The notes under the pieces: generated by a model
Databases searched by the model: none
What the model was told of the DNA's origin: nothing
The model's input: only the letters and a program-made list of their open reading frames with translations
Translations under genes and position numbers: made by a program
Source: Burkholderiaceae bacterium
GTDB lineage: Bacteria > Pseudomonadota > Gammaproteobacteria > Burkholderiales > Burkholderiaceae_E
Length of the DNA: 62,919 nucleotides
Reading direction: 5' to 3'
Assembly: GCA_024643785.1 (NCBI GenBank)
Contig: JAHEMI010000002.1
Span: 1 to 62,919, forward strand
Part shown: piece after piece, positions 7,214 to 19,560 of the stretch
How the letters are laid out: each line of letters begins with the position of its first letter
How positions within the stretch are numbered: the stretch's first letter is position 1

Positions 7214-10200
7214 ATGGTTGCCAAGAAGAGCAAGATCGTTCCTGGATCGGCGGCGGACGTCGAGGGACTTGCGCGGCTGCCGGACGAGTTCAACAGCCCC
7301 GTTCTGCGGCTGAACTCCAGGGGGCAAACCCTCTATGCCAACAAGTTCTCGCGAACGATCCCCTCCTTGATCGACCCCGAGAACGAAAGGATCAACCCGG
7401 CACTGGCGAAGCAGGCGCGCGACTGCTTCAAGGCCGGATCGGTGAAGCGGCTGGACTTCCCGGTCGGTGACATCATCTACGAACTGGCGGTTGTCCCCGT
7501 TCCCGAACAGAAATACATCAACATCTACGGCAGGGATGTCACCGAAGCGCGTGAAGCTGCCGCTCACGCGATCAGCCTGGCCAAGTTCCCCGACGAAAAT
7601 CCCGCCCCGGTGATGCGCGCGCTGGGCAACGGCGATATCGTGTTCTGCAACCAGGCGTCGGAAACGATTCCTGGCGTGATCGAACGCGGCACTCCGCTCA
7701 GGCTGACTCCGTCGCTGGCCAAGACCAGCGCTGAAGCCATGGGGACGCGCACCATCCAGACTGTCAACCTGAAAAGCGGTGACCGGACCTTCCTGTTCAC
7801 GGTTTCGCCGATCGAGGGCGAGGAATACGCCAATATCTATGGCCGTGACATTACCTCGGAGATCGAAGCGCAGCAGTCGCTGGTCGAGGCGAATGCCCAT
7901 CTGGAGCGTCGGATCGCGGAGCGCACAGCGTCGGTGCGGCTGCTGCAGAACATCGTGCTGGCGGCGAACAGTGCCGAGAACTTCGAGGCGGCGCTGCAAT
8001 CCGCGCTCCATGAGATATGTACCTATACCCGCTGGCCGGTAGGTCACGCCTATATCGTTACAGCCCTTGAGGGCCGCAGCGAACTTGTCCCCAGCGGCAT
8101 CTGGCACATCGAGACTTCGTCCGCCCTGTCGAACCTCAGGCAGGCTACCGAACGGCTACGATTTGGCGATTCCGGCGACTTGCCGGGTCAGGTGGTTGCT
8201 GCCGGCCGCGAGGTCTGGGTCGAGAACCTGTCGACGCGCAAGGGGTTTCGCCGCAAGGAATTCATCAAGAAGGCCGGGCTCAAGTCCGCCATGGCATTCC
8301 CGGTCACGGTCGATTCGCAGGTGATTGGAGTTCTGGAATTCTTCGCCCACAACGTGACCCCGGCCAATATCGAAATCATCAAAACGCTGGAGCACGTCGG
8401 CGCACAACTTGGTTCGGTTGCCGAACGCAAGCGCGCCGAGGAAGCCCTTGCTCACAGCCAGAAGCAAGCCGCGGTGGCGCACTCGCGCCTGACCGACGCG
8501 CTTGAAGTGATGGGGCAGGCCTTCGTGCTGTTCGACAAGGATGACCGCATGATCCTGTTCAACGGGAAATATCGCGAGGTCATCAAGAGTTTCACCGGAG
8601 GCGTCGAACCCGAGATCGGCGACCATTTTTCGCAACAGTTGCGGATGAATGCCCCGATCCGCCATGCCGACAAGACTCCGGAAGCGCAAGAGGCCTGGAT
8701 TCAGAACGTCTTGAAGTTCCGCGCCCAAAACACCACCCGACAGTCCACGGACCAGGCCCCCGATGGCCGCTGGTACCGCACAGAGGGGTTCACGACGAGC
8801 GAGGGCGGAACGGTGTCGATCTATACCGACATCACCGATTCGAAGAAGAACGAAGAGGAACTGGCGATCGCACGCGATGCGGCGGTCCAGGCCAACTCGG
8901 CGAAATCGCAATTCCTGGCCAACATGAGCCATGAACTGCGCACGCCGCTGAACGCCATCATTGGCTATTCCGAGCTGTTGATCGACGATGTGAAGGATGA
9001 CGAGAACGACGATTACATCCCGGATCTGGAAAAGATCAAGAGCGCCGGCAAACACCTTCTCGGACTGATCAACGACATTCTTGACCTTTCGAAAATCGAG
9101 GTTGGCAAGATCGAACTCTATATCGAGGAATTTGATGTCGCCGAGATGCTCGCGGACGTTGCCAACACCATCAAGCCGCTGGTTGCAAAAAACGACAATG
9201 TGCTCGAGGTCAATATCGACAAGGAGATCGGCAAGGTTCATAGCGATCTGACCAAGCTGCGGCAGAACCTGTTCAACCTGTTGTCGAACGCCGCCAAGTT
9301 CACGAAGAAAGGCGGACTCAGTCTGCGCGCCACGACCGAAAAGTCTGCAGCCGGAGAGTTGTTGGTTTTCGCGGTCGCCGATCAGGGCATCGGCATGACG
9401 AAGGAGCAGCTGGAACGGGTGTTCGATCCGTTCACCCAGGCGGATTCATCGACATCCAAGAATTACGGCGGCACCGGGCTGGGCCTGACCATCACCCGCG
9501 AGTTCTGCCGGATGCTCGGTGGCGACGTCACGGCAACCAGCCAACCTGGCGTCGGCACCACCTTCACGATGAAGGTGCTGGCCGACGGCCGTTCGCTGCA
9601 GGTTGAAGATCAGCCCGACGCACCGCTGCGCTCCAGCAAGGTAAGTGATGACGCACCGCTGATCCTGGTCATCGACGACGACCTCAACGTGCGGGACATG
9701 TTGCAGCGCAACCTGGCGGCATCTGGATATCGGACAGTTGCGGCGGGCAGCGGCAAGGACGGCATCTCCAAGGCGAAGGAATTGCTGCCGGACGCCATCA
9801 CGCTGGACGTGATCATGCCCCATACCGACGGCTGGGCGGTGTTGACCGCGCTGAAGTCGAACGCCGACACAGCCCACATTCCGGTGGTAATGGTCACGAT
9901 TTCCGAGGACAAGCGCCTTGGCTTCTCGCTGGGGGCGTCGGAGTTCCTGTCCAAACCCGTGGATCGGAAAAAGCTCGTTGGCGTGCTCGAGCGCTTTCTC
10001 GGTCAGGGCGAAAACCGGACCGTCCTCCTGGTCGAGGATGACAAGGCAACGCGCGAAATCATGCGCAAATACCTGGCGAACGAAAACACGACCATCATCG
10101 AAGCGGAAAACGGCCGGGTCGGCATCAAGAAACTCTCCGAGACCAGGCCGGCACTGATCCTTCTCGATCTGATGATGCCAGAGATGGACGGATTCGGATT

Positions 10201-10399
10201 CATCGAGGAATACCGCAAGCGCCGGGAGTGGCACCAGGTTCCGATCATCGTCATCACCGCCAAGGTTCTGACCAAGGCTGAGAAAGCCAAGCTGGAAGGC
10301 TGGGTCGACGGCTTCTACAGCAAGCTCGATACCAGCATCGAGCAGGTGCTCAAGGATGTCAGCGCGCTGCTGCCGCCCTGCAAGACGCCGGACAAGTAG
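7214..10399 (+). CDS. PAS-PAS-GAF-PAS hybrid histidine kinase with two receivers
   Basis: This 1061-aa sensor kinase has no clear TM segment, so it is probably cytoplasmic. Two PAS-like domains (about 20-95 and 115-215) share the FPDENPAPVMR type of opening. A coiled stretch leads into a GAF domain (about 240-405), then a third PAS (about 425-545). The HisKA H-box MSHELRTPLN places the phosphorylated His at H573. A HATPase with NLLSNAAKF, GIGM and GGTGLGLTI motifs follows. Two receivers end the protein, with D865 and D985 as phosphoacceptors. The second receiver has YSKLD where KP is usual. It is the only full kinase in the cluster and the likely donor for the receivers encoded at 1332 and 1778 (inference). 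The input ligand is unknown; the neighbouring Fe-S protein suggests redox. Confidence 0.92.
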   Translation: MVAKKSKIVPGSAADVEGLARLPDEFNSPVLRLNSRGQTLYANKFSRTIPSLIDPENERINPALAKQARDCFKAGSVKRLDFPVGDIIYELAVVPVPEQKYINIYGRDVTEAREAAAHAISLAKFPDENPAPVMRALGNGDIVFCNQASETIPGVIERGTPLRLTPSLAKTSAEAMGTRTIQTVNLKSGDRTFLFTVSPIEGEEYANIYGRDITSEIEAQQSLVEANAHLERRIAERTASVRLLQNIVLAANSAENFEAALQSALHEICTYTRWPVGHAYIVTALEGRSELVPSGIWHIETSSALSNLRQATERLRFGDSGDLPGQVVAAGREVWVENLSTRKGFRRKEFIKKAGLKSAMAFPVTVDSQVIGVLEFFAHNVTPANIEIIKTLEHVGAQLGSVAERKRAEEALAHSQKQAAVAHSRLTDALEVMGQAFVLFDKDDRMILFNGKYREVIKSFTGGVEPEIGDHFSQQLRMNAPIRHADKTPEAQEAWIQNVLKFRAQNTTRQSTDQAPDGRWYRTEGFTTSEGGTVSIYTDITDSKKNEEELAIARDAAVQANSAKSQFLANMSHELRTPLNAIIGYSELLIDDVKDDENDDYIPDLEKIKSAGKHLLGLINDILDLSKIEVGKIELYIEEFDVAEMLADVANTIKPLVAKNDNVLEVNIDKEIGKVHSDLTKLRQNLFNLLSNAAKFTKKGGLSLRATTEKSAAGELLVFAVADQGIGMTKEQLERVFDPFTQADSSTSKNYGGTGLGLTITREFCRMLGGDVTATSQPGVGTTFTMKVLADGRSLQVEDQPDAPLRSSKVSDDAPLILVIDDDLNVRDMLQRNLAASGYRTVAAGSGKDGISKAKELLPDAITLDVIMPHTDGWAVLTALKSNADTAHIPVVMVTISEDKRLGFSLGASEFLSKPVDRKKLVGVLERFLGQGENRTVLLVEDDKATREIMRKYLANENTTIIEAENGRVGIKKLSETRPALILLDLMMPEMDGFGFIEEYRKRREWHQVPIIVITAKVLTKAEKAKLEGWVDGFYSKLDTSIEQVLKDVSALLPPCKTPDK

Positions 10400-10417
10400 C
10401 GGGCTCCAGACGCAAGA

Positions 10418-10440
10418 AAGCGCCCCACGGGGCGCTTCCT
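10418..10440. terminator. hairpin terminator between convergent transcripts
   Basis: AAGCGCCC-cacg-GGGCGCTT forms a strong GC stem just after the hybrid kinase stop. The tail is short on both strands (TTCCTT on plus, TTTCTT on minus), so it may serve the kinase and the minus-strand tRNA-Ser transcript alike. Confidence 0.7.
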
Positions 10441-10451
10441 TGCTGGAATCT

Positions 10452-10542
10452 TGGCGGAAGAGGTGGGATTCGAACCCACGTTACGGCGAAACCGTAAACC
10501 GGATTTCGAGTCCGGCGCATTCGACCACTCTGCCACCCTTCC
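10452..10542 (-). tRNA. tRNA-Ser(CGA)
   Basis: Read on the minus strand, the gene starts GGAAGGG and pairs with CTCTTCC at its 3' end, followed by G73 and an encoded CCA. The anticodon loop CTCGAAA gives anticodon CGA. A long variable arm (TTTACGG-tttc-CCGTAA type) is present, as required for serine tRNAs, and the T loop is GTTCGAATC. It lies 61 bases downstream of serS on the same strand, so this tRNA follows the gene for its own synthetase. Confidence 0.95.
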
Positions 10543-10603
10543 GCGGGACCGAGATCAACAGTCGAGGCCGCGGATTATAGCAGCCTGACCCGCCGTTCGC
10601 TGC

Positions 10604-11971
<1,368 letters not shown>

Positions 11972-11974
11972 TTA

Positions 11975-13276
11975 TCAGTCGGACCCGAGCGCACGCAGCG
12001 CCGCGAGCTTGTCGGCAATCTGTTTCTCGAGGCCGCGGTCGGTAGGCTCGTAGAAGCGCTCCGCCACGCCCTCCGGGAAATAGGTCTCGCCCGCCGCGAA
12101 TGCGTCCGGTTCGTCGTGCGCGTAGCGGTAGCCGCGACCGTATCCCAGTCCCTTCATCAACCTGGTCGGTGCATTGCGCAGATGCATGGGCACGGGGTCG
12201 GAGCCGTGCTCGGCGACGAACGCGCGGGCCTTGCCGTAGGCGACGTAGACGGCGTTGGATTTGGCCGCCACCGCCATGAAGACGACCGCCTGCGCCAAAG
12301 CCAGCTCACCCTCGGGCGTGCCAAGACGCTCGTAGACGTCCGCGGCGTTGAGCGCCATGGTCAGCGCGCGCGGGTCGGCCAGTCCGATGTCCTCGCTGGC
12401 CATGCGGATGATTCGCCGCGCCAGATAGCGCGGGTCGGCACCGCCGTCGAGCATCCGTACCAGCCAGTAGAGCGCGGCGTCAGGGTCCGAACCGCGCACC
12501 GACTTGTGCAGCGCACTGATCTGGTCGTGGAACGCCTCGCCGCCCTTGTCGAAACGGCGCAGGTTTTCGGAGAGCGCGTCCTCCAGAAATCCGGCTGCAA
12601 CGTTCGTCACCCCGGCCGCCTCCGCCGCCGCGGCGGTGATCTCGATGGCATTGAGCAGCCGCCGGGCATCGCCGTCGGCCCAGCCGATCAGCCGTTCACG
12701 GGCCTGGGCGTCGAAAGCGACGTCCGGCACCAGCCGGAGCGCGCGCTCGAAGAGCTCGTCGAGCTCGGCCGCGGTGAGTGGCTCCAGCACGTAGACCCGC
12801 GCCCGCGAGAGCAGCGCGCCGTTGACCTCGAAGGAGGGATTCTCGGTGGTCGCACCGATGAAGACGAACAGTCCGCGCTCGACGTGCGGCAGGAAGGCGT
12901 CCTGCTGCCCCTTGTTGAAACGGTGCACCTCGTCGACGAAGACGATGGTGCGCCGTCCGTGCGCCCGCTCGTGCTCGGCAACGGCCACCGCTTCGCGGAT
13001 TTCCTTGACCCCGCCGAGCACCGCCGACATCGCAATGAAGCGGGCATCGAGCGCACCGGCCATCAGCCGCGCCAGGGTGGTCTTGCCGACACCGGGAGGC
13101 CCCCAGAAAATCATCGAATGCAGGCGCCCGGAGGTGAACGCCACCCGCAGCGGCTTGCCAGCGCCGAGCAGATGCGACTGCCCGATGACCTCGTCGATGG
13201 TTCGCGGCCGCAGCCGCTCGGCAAGCGGTGCACCCGGATCGTCGGACTCCGCCGGCGTCAGCAGGTCCGCGCTCAC
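11975..13276 (-). CDS. rarA: replication-associated recombination protein A (AAA+ ATPase)
   Basis: This 433-aa protein is a RarA/MgsA clamp-loader-like AAA+ ATPase acting at stalled replication forks. Walker A (GPPGVGKTT) is at residues 59-67 and Walker B (FVDEVHRF) at about 112-120, followed by sensor motifs ([12 protein letters not shown]). The C-terminal tetramerisation region with YARGYRYAH-like [11 protein letters not shown] is present. The length is normal for the family. It lies between the MFS gene and serS; the serS start is 33 bases downstream. Confidence 0.95.
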   Translation of the reverse strand: MSADLLTPAESDDPGAPLAERLRPRTIDEVIGQSHLLGAGKPLRVAFTSGRLHSMIFWGPPGVGKTTLARLMAGALDARFIAMSAVLGGVKEIREAVAVAEHERAHGRRTIVFVDEVHRFNKGQQDAFLPHVERGLFVFIGATTENPSFEVNGALLSRARVYVLEPLTAAELDELFERALRLVPDVAFDAQARERLIGWADGDARRLLNAIEITAAAAEAAGVTNVAAGFLEDALSENLRRFDKGGEAFHDQISALHKSVRGSDPDAALYWLVRMLDGGADPRYLARRIIRMASEDIGLADPRALTMALNAADVYERLGTPEGELALAQAVVFMAVAAKSNAVYVAYGKARAFVAEHGSDPVPMHLRNAPTRLMKGLGYGRGYRYAHDEPDAFAAGETYFPEGVAERFYEPTDRGLEKQIADKLAALRALGSD

Positions 13277-13285
13277 GTAGCGATC

Positions 13286-14554
13286 CTAGGTTCCGACGGC
13301 GCCGGCCTGCGCACCGCGCACCCGGGTCCGCGCCCCGGCCCGGAAGGCGTTGACGATCAGCAGCCCCTGGAACAGCGCGATGCCAAGCCACACCATGCTG
13401 GGATGGCCCTGATCCATCAGTATTCCGAAGACCGCGGGCGAGACCGACATCCCGATGTCGAGCCCGGAATACACCACTCCGTAGACCCGGCCGGTCGCCC
13501 CCGGAGGAGCGGCACGCTTGACCAGCATGTCGCGCGAGGGCGTCGCCATCCCGGCCGCGAACCCCATGATCGCGAAGAAGACCGGGATCGACTTGCCCAG
13601 CGGCGGCAGCACTGCCACCGCGATGGCCACCACTGCCGCGATGCCGAAGCCGGCCCCGATCATCCGTTCGGCGCGTTGCGGGTCGCTGATCAGGTAGCCG
13701 CCCAGGAACATCCCGGCGGCAGTCGCGAACATGTAGGCGCTCAGACAGACGCCGACCAGCGCCAGCGGAACGTTATGGAGGTCGCTGGCGGCCTTGGCTG
13801 CAAAGCTCTGCACCCCGCCCAGCGCCATCGCAAAGGTCAGGAAGAAAGCGAAGCTCAGCCACACCGCCGGCAAACGCAGGAATGCGGTCGCCGACTCGGT
13901 TCCCGGAACCGGCGCCCCTGGTGCCGGCGCGGCGTGCTCGGTTACCGGCGTCGCCAGCCGTCGGCGATTGAACCAGACGGTGGCCAGCGCAGTGGCCGCG
14001 AGCAGCGCGGCGCCGACCATCGCCAGGCGCCAGCTGCCGGTGAGTGTCGTCAACCCGACCAGGAACACCGGCGCGGTGCCCCAGCCGAGACTGCCGGCCA
14101 CGCCGTGCATCGCGTAGGCGCGGCCCAGCCTGGCCACCGGTACCCGAGCGTTGATGATCGAGTAGTCGACCGGATGAAACGGCGCATTGCCCAGGCCAGC
14201 CAGAGCGGCCCCGACCAGCAGCATCGGATAGCCCGGGGCCACCGACAGCACCAGTGCGGCCAGTACGAACAGGGCCAGCGTGCCCAGCAGCACCGGCAAG
14301 GCCCCGACCCGGTCGACAACGAAGCCGGCCAGCGCCTGGCCACTGCCGGAGACGATGAAGAAAATACTCATCAGCAACCCCAGTTCCGCGTAGCTCAGAT
14401 CGAATGCGATCTTGAGCCAGGGGAACAGCGGTGCCAGGATCAGGTGGAAAAAGTGCGAAACACCGTGCGCGAACGAGATGACGCCAACGACCTTTCGGAC
14501 TTCGGTGCGCTGCTCTCTGGTCTCGTCACCGGCGATGGTGGATTGTGCGGTCAA
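13286..14554 (-). CDS. MFS transporter
   Basis: This 422-aa protein has about 12 hydrophobic helices in two halves and belongs to the major facilitator superfamily. The start FAHGVSHFFHLILAPLFPW and the N-terminal helix pattern resemble the fosmidomycin-resistance-like and related drug/sugar exporter branches, but the substrate cannot be read from sequence. It sits 9 bases upstream of rarA, between lolA and rarA, where many relatives have no gene, so it may be an insertion into the conserved lolA-rarA-serS order. Confidence 0.85.
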   Translation of the reverse strand: MTAQSTIAGDETREQRTEVRKVVGVISFAHGVSHFFHLILAPLFPWLKIAFDLSYAELGLLMSIFFIVSGSGQALAGFVVDRVGALPVLLGTLALFVLAALVLSVAPGYPMLLVGAALAGLGNAPFHPVDYSIINARVPVARLGRAYAMHGVAGSLGWGTAPVFLVGLTTLTGSWRLAMVGAALLAATALATVWFNRRRLATPVTEHAAPAPGAPVPGTESATAFLRLPAVWLSFAFFLTFAMALGGVQSFAAKAASDLHNVPLALVGVCLSAYMFATAAGMFLGGYLISDPQRAERMIGAGFGIAAVVAIAVAVLPPLGKSIPVFFAIMGFAAGMATPSRDMLVKRAAPPGATGRVYGVVYSGLDIGMSVSPAVFGILMDQGHPSMVWLGIALFQGLLIVNAFRAGARTRVRGAQAGAVGT

Positions 14555-14613
14555 GGTGGCTGATCCTCGTATTCATGGTGCATTGCAACCAAGCATAACG
14601 CATTGGCGCGGAC

Positions 14614-15252
14614 TTACTGGCGCAGCACGTCGGCGCCAGGGGGAATTGCGAAACGGAAGGTCTCCGGTGGCAACCTGAAGTCGCGCACCATGGTCGTGAA
14701 GGTAAACCAGGTCGTGCGGTCGAACGCATCGAGAACTTCCATCTGGATCGGCAGGCCGTTGCGAAAACCGATGGCGATCCGGTGCAGGCCGGCGTCGTGC
14801 GCCTTGGGCACCAGCTCGACCCAGGCGAGGCCGTCACGCTCGGCCAAGTCACGCAGTGCGAAGCTGCGCCCCGGGTCACCAGTGCCGAACAGCACCGCCG
14901 CCGGCGTCTGCCCCAGAGCCTCGCTGAGCTTCTTGACCACGACCTGGTTGAGGTCCCGATCGTAGAAGTAGAGCTGTTCTCCGTCGGCGACCATCAGCTG
15001 TTCAAAGGGCTTGCGCACTTCCCAGCGGAACTTGCCGGGTCGGGTGAACGCAAAGGTCCCGCTGGAGGTCTCGTTGGCGCGACCTCCCCGGCCGGGACTG
15101 ATCTGCTCGAAGTCGCCGCGCGCACTGGGCGTCGAAGTCATGAACGAGCGCAACTGCGCGATTGCCCCTGTTTCCTGCGCGCCCGTCCCCGGACTCGCCA
15201 GCAACAGCGCCATCATCGCCAGCAAGGCCATTTGAAAACGAACGCGCAGCAT
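14614..15252 (-). CDS. lolA: outer-membrane lipoprotein carrier protein LolA
   Basis: This 212-aa periplasmic chaperone carries lipoproteins from the LolCDE complex to the outer membrane. A signal peptide is visible (MLRVRFQMALLAMMALLLAS, then TGAQ). The mature part shows family features: ARGDFEQ, GTFAFTRPGKFRWEV, LYFYDRDLNQVVVK and the C-terminal FAIPPGADV. The frame stays open upstream into ftsK, but the ATG at 15252 followed by the signal peptide sets the start. It lies between ftsK and the MFS gene. Confidence 0.93.
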   Translation of the reverse strand: MLRVRFQMALLAMMALLLASPGTGAQETGAIAQLRSFMTSTPSARGDFEQISPGRGGRANETSSGTFAFTRPGKFRWEVRKPFEQLMVADGEQLYFYDRDLNQVVVKKLSEALGQTPAAVLFGTGDPGRSFALRDLAERDGLAWVELVPKAHDAGLHRIAIGFRNGLPIQMEVLDAFDRTTWFTFTTMVRDFRLPPETFRFAIPPGADVLRQ

Positions 15253-15340
15253 CGGTGACTCGTCGCGAAAATGCAGATCGGGATGCAAGGATACAACGAG
15301 AGGAGCGGCAAGCCGCGGCAACGCCCCGGAGCGCAGCCCC

Positions 15341-17737
15341 TCAGTCGTCGGCGGTGGTTGGCACCAGGATGTCGCGGTTGCCGTTGGTGGCCATGGTCGA
15401 GACCAGGCCGGATTTTTCCATTTGCTCGAGCAGCCGCGCCGCCCTGTTGTAGCCGATGCGCAGGTGGCGCTGGACCAGCGAAATCGACGCCCGGCGGTGC
15501 TTGAGCACGACCGCCACCGCCTGGTCGTACATCGGGTCGCTCTCGCCGTCGGCCCCGGCCTCGGCCAGGGTCTGCGACAGACCGCCGAAACCGACGGCGC
15601 TGCCGGTATCGGCCTCATCCGGAATCCCGCCCTCGAGGATGCCCTCGATGTAGTCGGGCTCGCCCAGGGTCTTCCAGTGCCCGACCACACGCTGCACTTC
15701 CTGGTCGGATACGAACGCCCCGTGGACCCGCACCGGCACGCCGCTGCCCGGCGGCAGGTAGAGCATGTCGCCATTGCCGAGCAGCGACTCGGCACCCATC
15801 TGGTCGAGGATGGTGCGCGAATCGATCTTGGACGACACCTGGAATGCGATCCGGGTCGGAATGTTGGCCTTGATCAGCCCGGTGATCACGTCCACTGACG
15901 GGCGCTGGGTAGCGAGGATCAGGTGGATCCCGGCGGCCCGCGCCTTCTGGGCCAGCCGCGCGATCAACTCCTCGACCTTCTTGCCGACCACCATCATCAG
16001 GTCGGCGAGTTCATCGATCACCACCACGATGGTCGGCAGCTTGGTCAGCGGCTCGGGTTGGTCTGGCGTCAGCGAGAACGGGTTGGGCACGAACTGCTCG
16101 CGGCGCGCGGCCTCGGCGATCCGGTTGTTGTAGCCGGAGAGATTGCGCACGCCGAGCTTGCTCATCAGCCGATAGCGCCGCTCCATTTCCCCGACGCACC
16201 AGTTGAGCGCGTTGCCGGCGTGGCGCATGTCGGTGACCACCGGCGCGAGCAGGTGCGGAATCCCCTCGTAGACGCTCATTTCGAGCATCTTCGGGTCGAT
16301 CATGATCATCCGGACCTGCGACGGGTCGGCCTTGTAGAGCAGCGACAGGATCATCGCGTTGATCGCCACCGACTTGCCCGACCCGGTCGTGCCGGCCACC
16401 AGCAGGTGCGGCATCTTGGCCAGATCGACCACCATCGCGTTGCCGGCGATGTCCTTGCCCAGCGCCAGCGTCACCAGCGAATTGCTCTCGGCGTAGGCCT
16501 GCGAACCGAGAATCTCGGTGAGTCGCACGGTCTGGCGCCGCGGGTTGGGCAGTTCCAGGCCCATCAGGTTCTTGCCCGGGATGGTCTCGACGACCCGGAT
16601 CGACACCAGCGACAGCGAGCGCGCGATGTCCTTGGAGAGATTGACGATCTGCGCGCCCTTGACCCCGGTCGCCGGCTCGATCTCGTAGCGCGTGATCACC
16701 GGCCCGGGATAGGCGGCCTCGACCCGCGCCGTAACGTTGAAGTCGGCGAGTTTCTTCTCGATCAGGCGCGAGGTGAAATGCAGCGTCTCTTCGGCCACCG
16801 CCGCCTGGCTCGGGGCCGGCGTGTCGAGCAGCGCCAGCGCCGGCAGCATGGTGTCGGCCGGCAGGTCAACGAAGAGCGTCTTCTGGCGCTCGGCCTCGGC
16901 ACGAACCGAAGGCGCGAGGTGGGTCACTGCCGGTTCGATGCGCACCGGCTCGCTGTCGTCGTCGAGGATCTTGCGCAACCCCTGGACCTGTTCGTCGCGG
17001 GCCACCGCGGCAGCTTCGCCGATCTGGCGGTCCTTGCGCTCGGAAATGACCCGGATGGTGCTGAGCACGGTCCATTCCAGGACCGCGCCGACGCGCTCGG
17101 CGATGGTCAGCCACGACCAACCCGACCACAGGCTGAAGCCCGCCGCGATGATCACGATCAGCCCGATCGTGCTGCCGACCGGACCGAGGGCATCGAACGT
17201 CGGATCCGCCAGCATGGTCCCGAGCATTCCCCCGGGCGCGAGCGGCAGATGGTCAGCGAGGCTCGACAGGCGCGATGCCTCGAGCGTCGCGCAGCCCGCG
17301 AACATCAGGATGAATCCGGCCCAGCGCTCCCAGGCAAAACGCCCTTCCGGGGGCTCGCGGGAGCGCGCCTCGCGCATGCCACGAATCACCGCTACCACCA
17401 GCAGCACCACCAACAGGTAGGCGCTGACGCCAAACAGGTAGAGCAACAGGTCGGCGAACCAGGCGCCGACGCGCCCGCCGGCATTGTTGATGACCAGCGC
17501 CGGAACCGCGTTCGACCAGCCGGGGTCGGACGGATCGTAGCTCAGCAGGATCAGGCCAAGGAAGACGGCCAGTGCCGCCAGCACGAGCCAGCCCAGTTCG
17601 TGAACCAGGCGCAGGACTCGCTCGGGCAGGCCAAACGCGCCCACCTCACCCGACCGGTTTGCCGTCCGTGCCGCGGAGCGGGACACCCCCCGCCCGGCGC
17701 CGCCGGCGGCCACTTGCGATGTTGCCGACCGCGCCAT
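15341..17737 (-). CDS. ftsK: DNA translocase FtsK
   Basis: This 798-aa septal DNA translocase coordinates chromosome dimer resolution and segregation with division. Four TM helices occupy about residues 35-210. A short linker precedes the RecA-like motor, with Walker A (GTTGSGKS) near residue 455 and a Walker B type [12 protein letters not shown]. The C-terminal gamma winged helix ([13 protein letters not shown]) recognises KOPS. Its start codon overlaps the stop of the upstream Crp-type gene by one base (TGATG), so the two are translationally coupled. It is shorter than E. coli FtsK because the linker is short. Confidence 0.97.
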   Translation of the reverse strand: MARSATSQVAAGGAGRGVSRSAARTANRSGEVGAFGLPERVLRLVHELGWLVLAALAVFLGLILLSYDPSDPGWSNAVPALVINNAGGRVGAWFADLLLYLFGVSAYLLVVLLVVAVIRGMREARSREPPEGRFAWERWAGFILMFAGCATLEASRLSSLADHLPLAPGGMLGTMLADPTFDALGPVGSTIGLIVIIAAGFSLWSGWSWLTIAERVGAVLEWTVLSTIRVISERKDRQIGEAAAVARDEQVQGLRKILDDDSEPVRIEPAVTHLAPSVRAEAERQKTLFVDLPADTMLPALALLDTPAPSQAAVAEETLHFTSRLIEKKLADFNVTARVEAAYPGPVITRYEIEPATGVKGAQIVNLSKDIARSLSLVSIRVVETIPGKNLMGLELPNPRRQTVRLTEILGSQAYAESNSLVTLALGKDIAGNAMVVDLAKMPHLLVAGTTGSGKSVAINAMILSLLYKADPSQVRMIMIDPKMLEMSVYEGIPHLLAPVVTDMRHAGNALNWCVGEMERRYRLMSKLGVRNLSGYNNRIAEAARREQFVPNPFSLTPDQPEPLTKLPTIVVVIDELADLMMVVGKKVEELIARLAQKARAAGIHLILATQRPSVDVITGLIKANIPTRIAFQVSSKIDSRTILDQMGAESLLGNGDMLYLPPGSGVPVRVHGAFVSDQEVQRVVGHWKTLGEPDYIEGILEGGIPDEADTGSAVGFGGLSQTLAEAGADGESDPMYDQAVAVVLKHRRASISLVQRHLRIGYNRAARLLEQMEKSGLVSTMATNGNRDILVPTTADD

Positions 17738-18411
17738 CAGTGCAGGTATGACCGGATCTTGTCGCGTAATGCCAGCCGCCCGTTCTCAAGCGGCACGATG
17801 AAACCATCGAGCTCGAGGCCCTTCATGACCCGTGAGACCATCTCGCGCGAAGCGCCGATCATCTTGGCGATTTCCTGGCGCGGCACCTTCATCGGCACCA
17901 CCTTCTCGCCCTCGATGTCCTCGGAGAAATCGAGCAGGACCCGGGCCACCCGGCCATAGACGTCGAGCAGGGCCAGGGTTTCGATCTTGCGGTCGGCCTC
18001 GCGCAGGCGGTTCACCAGGCCGCGCATCACCGCCATGCAAATTTCGTTGCTGGTCAGCATCAGTTCGGTGAACGATTCCTTGCCGATCGCCAGGAAGTCG
18101 CATGACGAGAGCGTCACCACGCTCGCCGAGCGCGGCTCGTCGTCGATCAGGCTCATCTCACCGAAGAATTCGCCCGGGCCGAGTACCGCCAGGATCACTT
18201 CCTTGCCTTCGCCATCGGTGCGCTGCACCTTGGCCCGGCCCGAGAGCAGGTAGTAGAGCGCCTGCGACGGATCGCCCTCGGACACGATCGTGCGCCCCTT
18301 GGCAAAATTGCGCCGCACGGTGCTTGCCGCCAGCGTCTGCAGTTGCGCCTCGCTGAGACTTGCGAGCAGCGGAACGCGCTTCAGGAAAGCCAGATTGTGT
18401 TCTTGCACCAT
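17737..18411 (-). CDS. Crp/Fnr-family transcriptional regulator
   Basis: This protein of about 224 residues has an N-terminal cyclic-nucleotide-binding beta barrel ([32 protein letters not shown]) and a C-terminal winged helix with the recognition region [20 protein letters not shown]. No FNR-type cysteine cluster is seen, so it is closer to Crp than to Fnr. The start is taken at MVQEHN (18411), with a second in-frame ATG at 18426. It is fused by a one-base overlap to ftsK and divergent from trxB, occupying the position held by lrp in E. coli. Confidence 0.85.
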   Translation of the reverse strand: MVQEHNLAFLKRVPLLASLSEAQLQTLAASTVRRNFAKGRTIVSEGDPSQALYYLLSGRAKVQRTDGEGKEVILAVLGPGEFFGEMSLIDDEPRSASVVTLSSCDFLAIGKESFTELMLTSNEICMAVMRGLVNRLREADRKIETLALLDVYGRVARVLLDFSEDIEGEKVVPMKVPRQEIAKMIGASREMVSRVMKGLELDGFIVPLENGRLALRDKIRSYLH

Positions 18412-18532
18412 ATCAACCCCTTGCATAGCCAGCCTCGGACTTGACCGGACCAGCGTCAGTATAATCGGGGGCAGAGCCGATGCACAAGCAACAAAAGTGT
18501 GAAGATCACATTCTAAGCCGCTGATTTATTGA

Positions 18533-19519
<987 letters not shown>

Positions 19520-19560
19520 GGAAACGGGGCCCGGTATCTTCCGGGGCAGGAACAGACGCG

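Noticed and set aside
12116-14563. An 815-codon open frame on the plus strand opposite rarA and the MFS gene.
   Set aside because: Its predicted product is low-complexity R/H/Q/G-rich and the opposite strand encodes RarA and an MFS protein with intact motifs.
15923-17959. A long plus-strand frame opposite ftsK.
   Set aside because: It is antisense to FtsK with intact Walker and gamma domains, and its product is low-complexity.
17737-18411. An FNR-type oxygen sensor.
   Set aside because: The N-terminal cysteine cluster that holds the FNR [4Fe-4S] cluster is missing.
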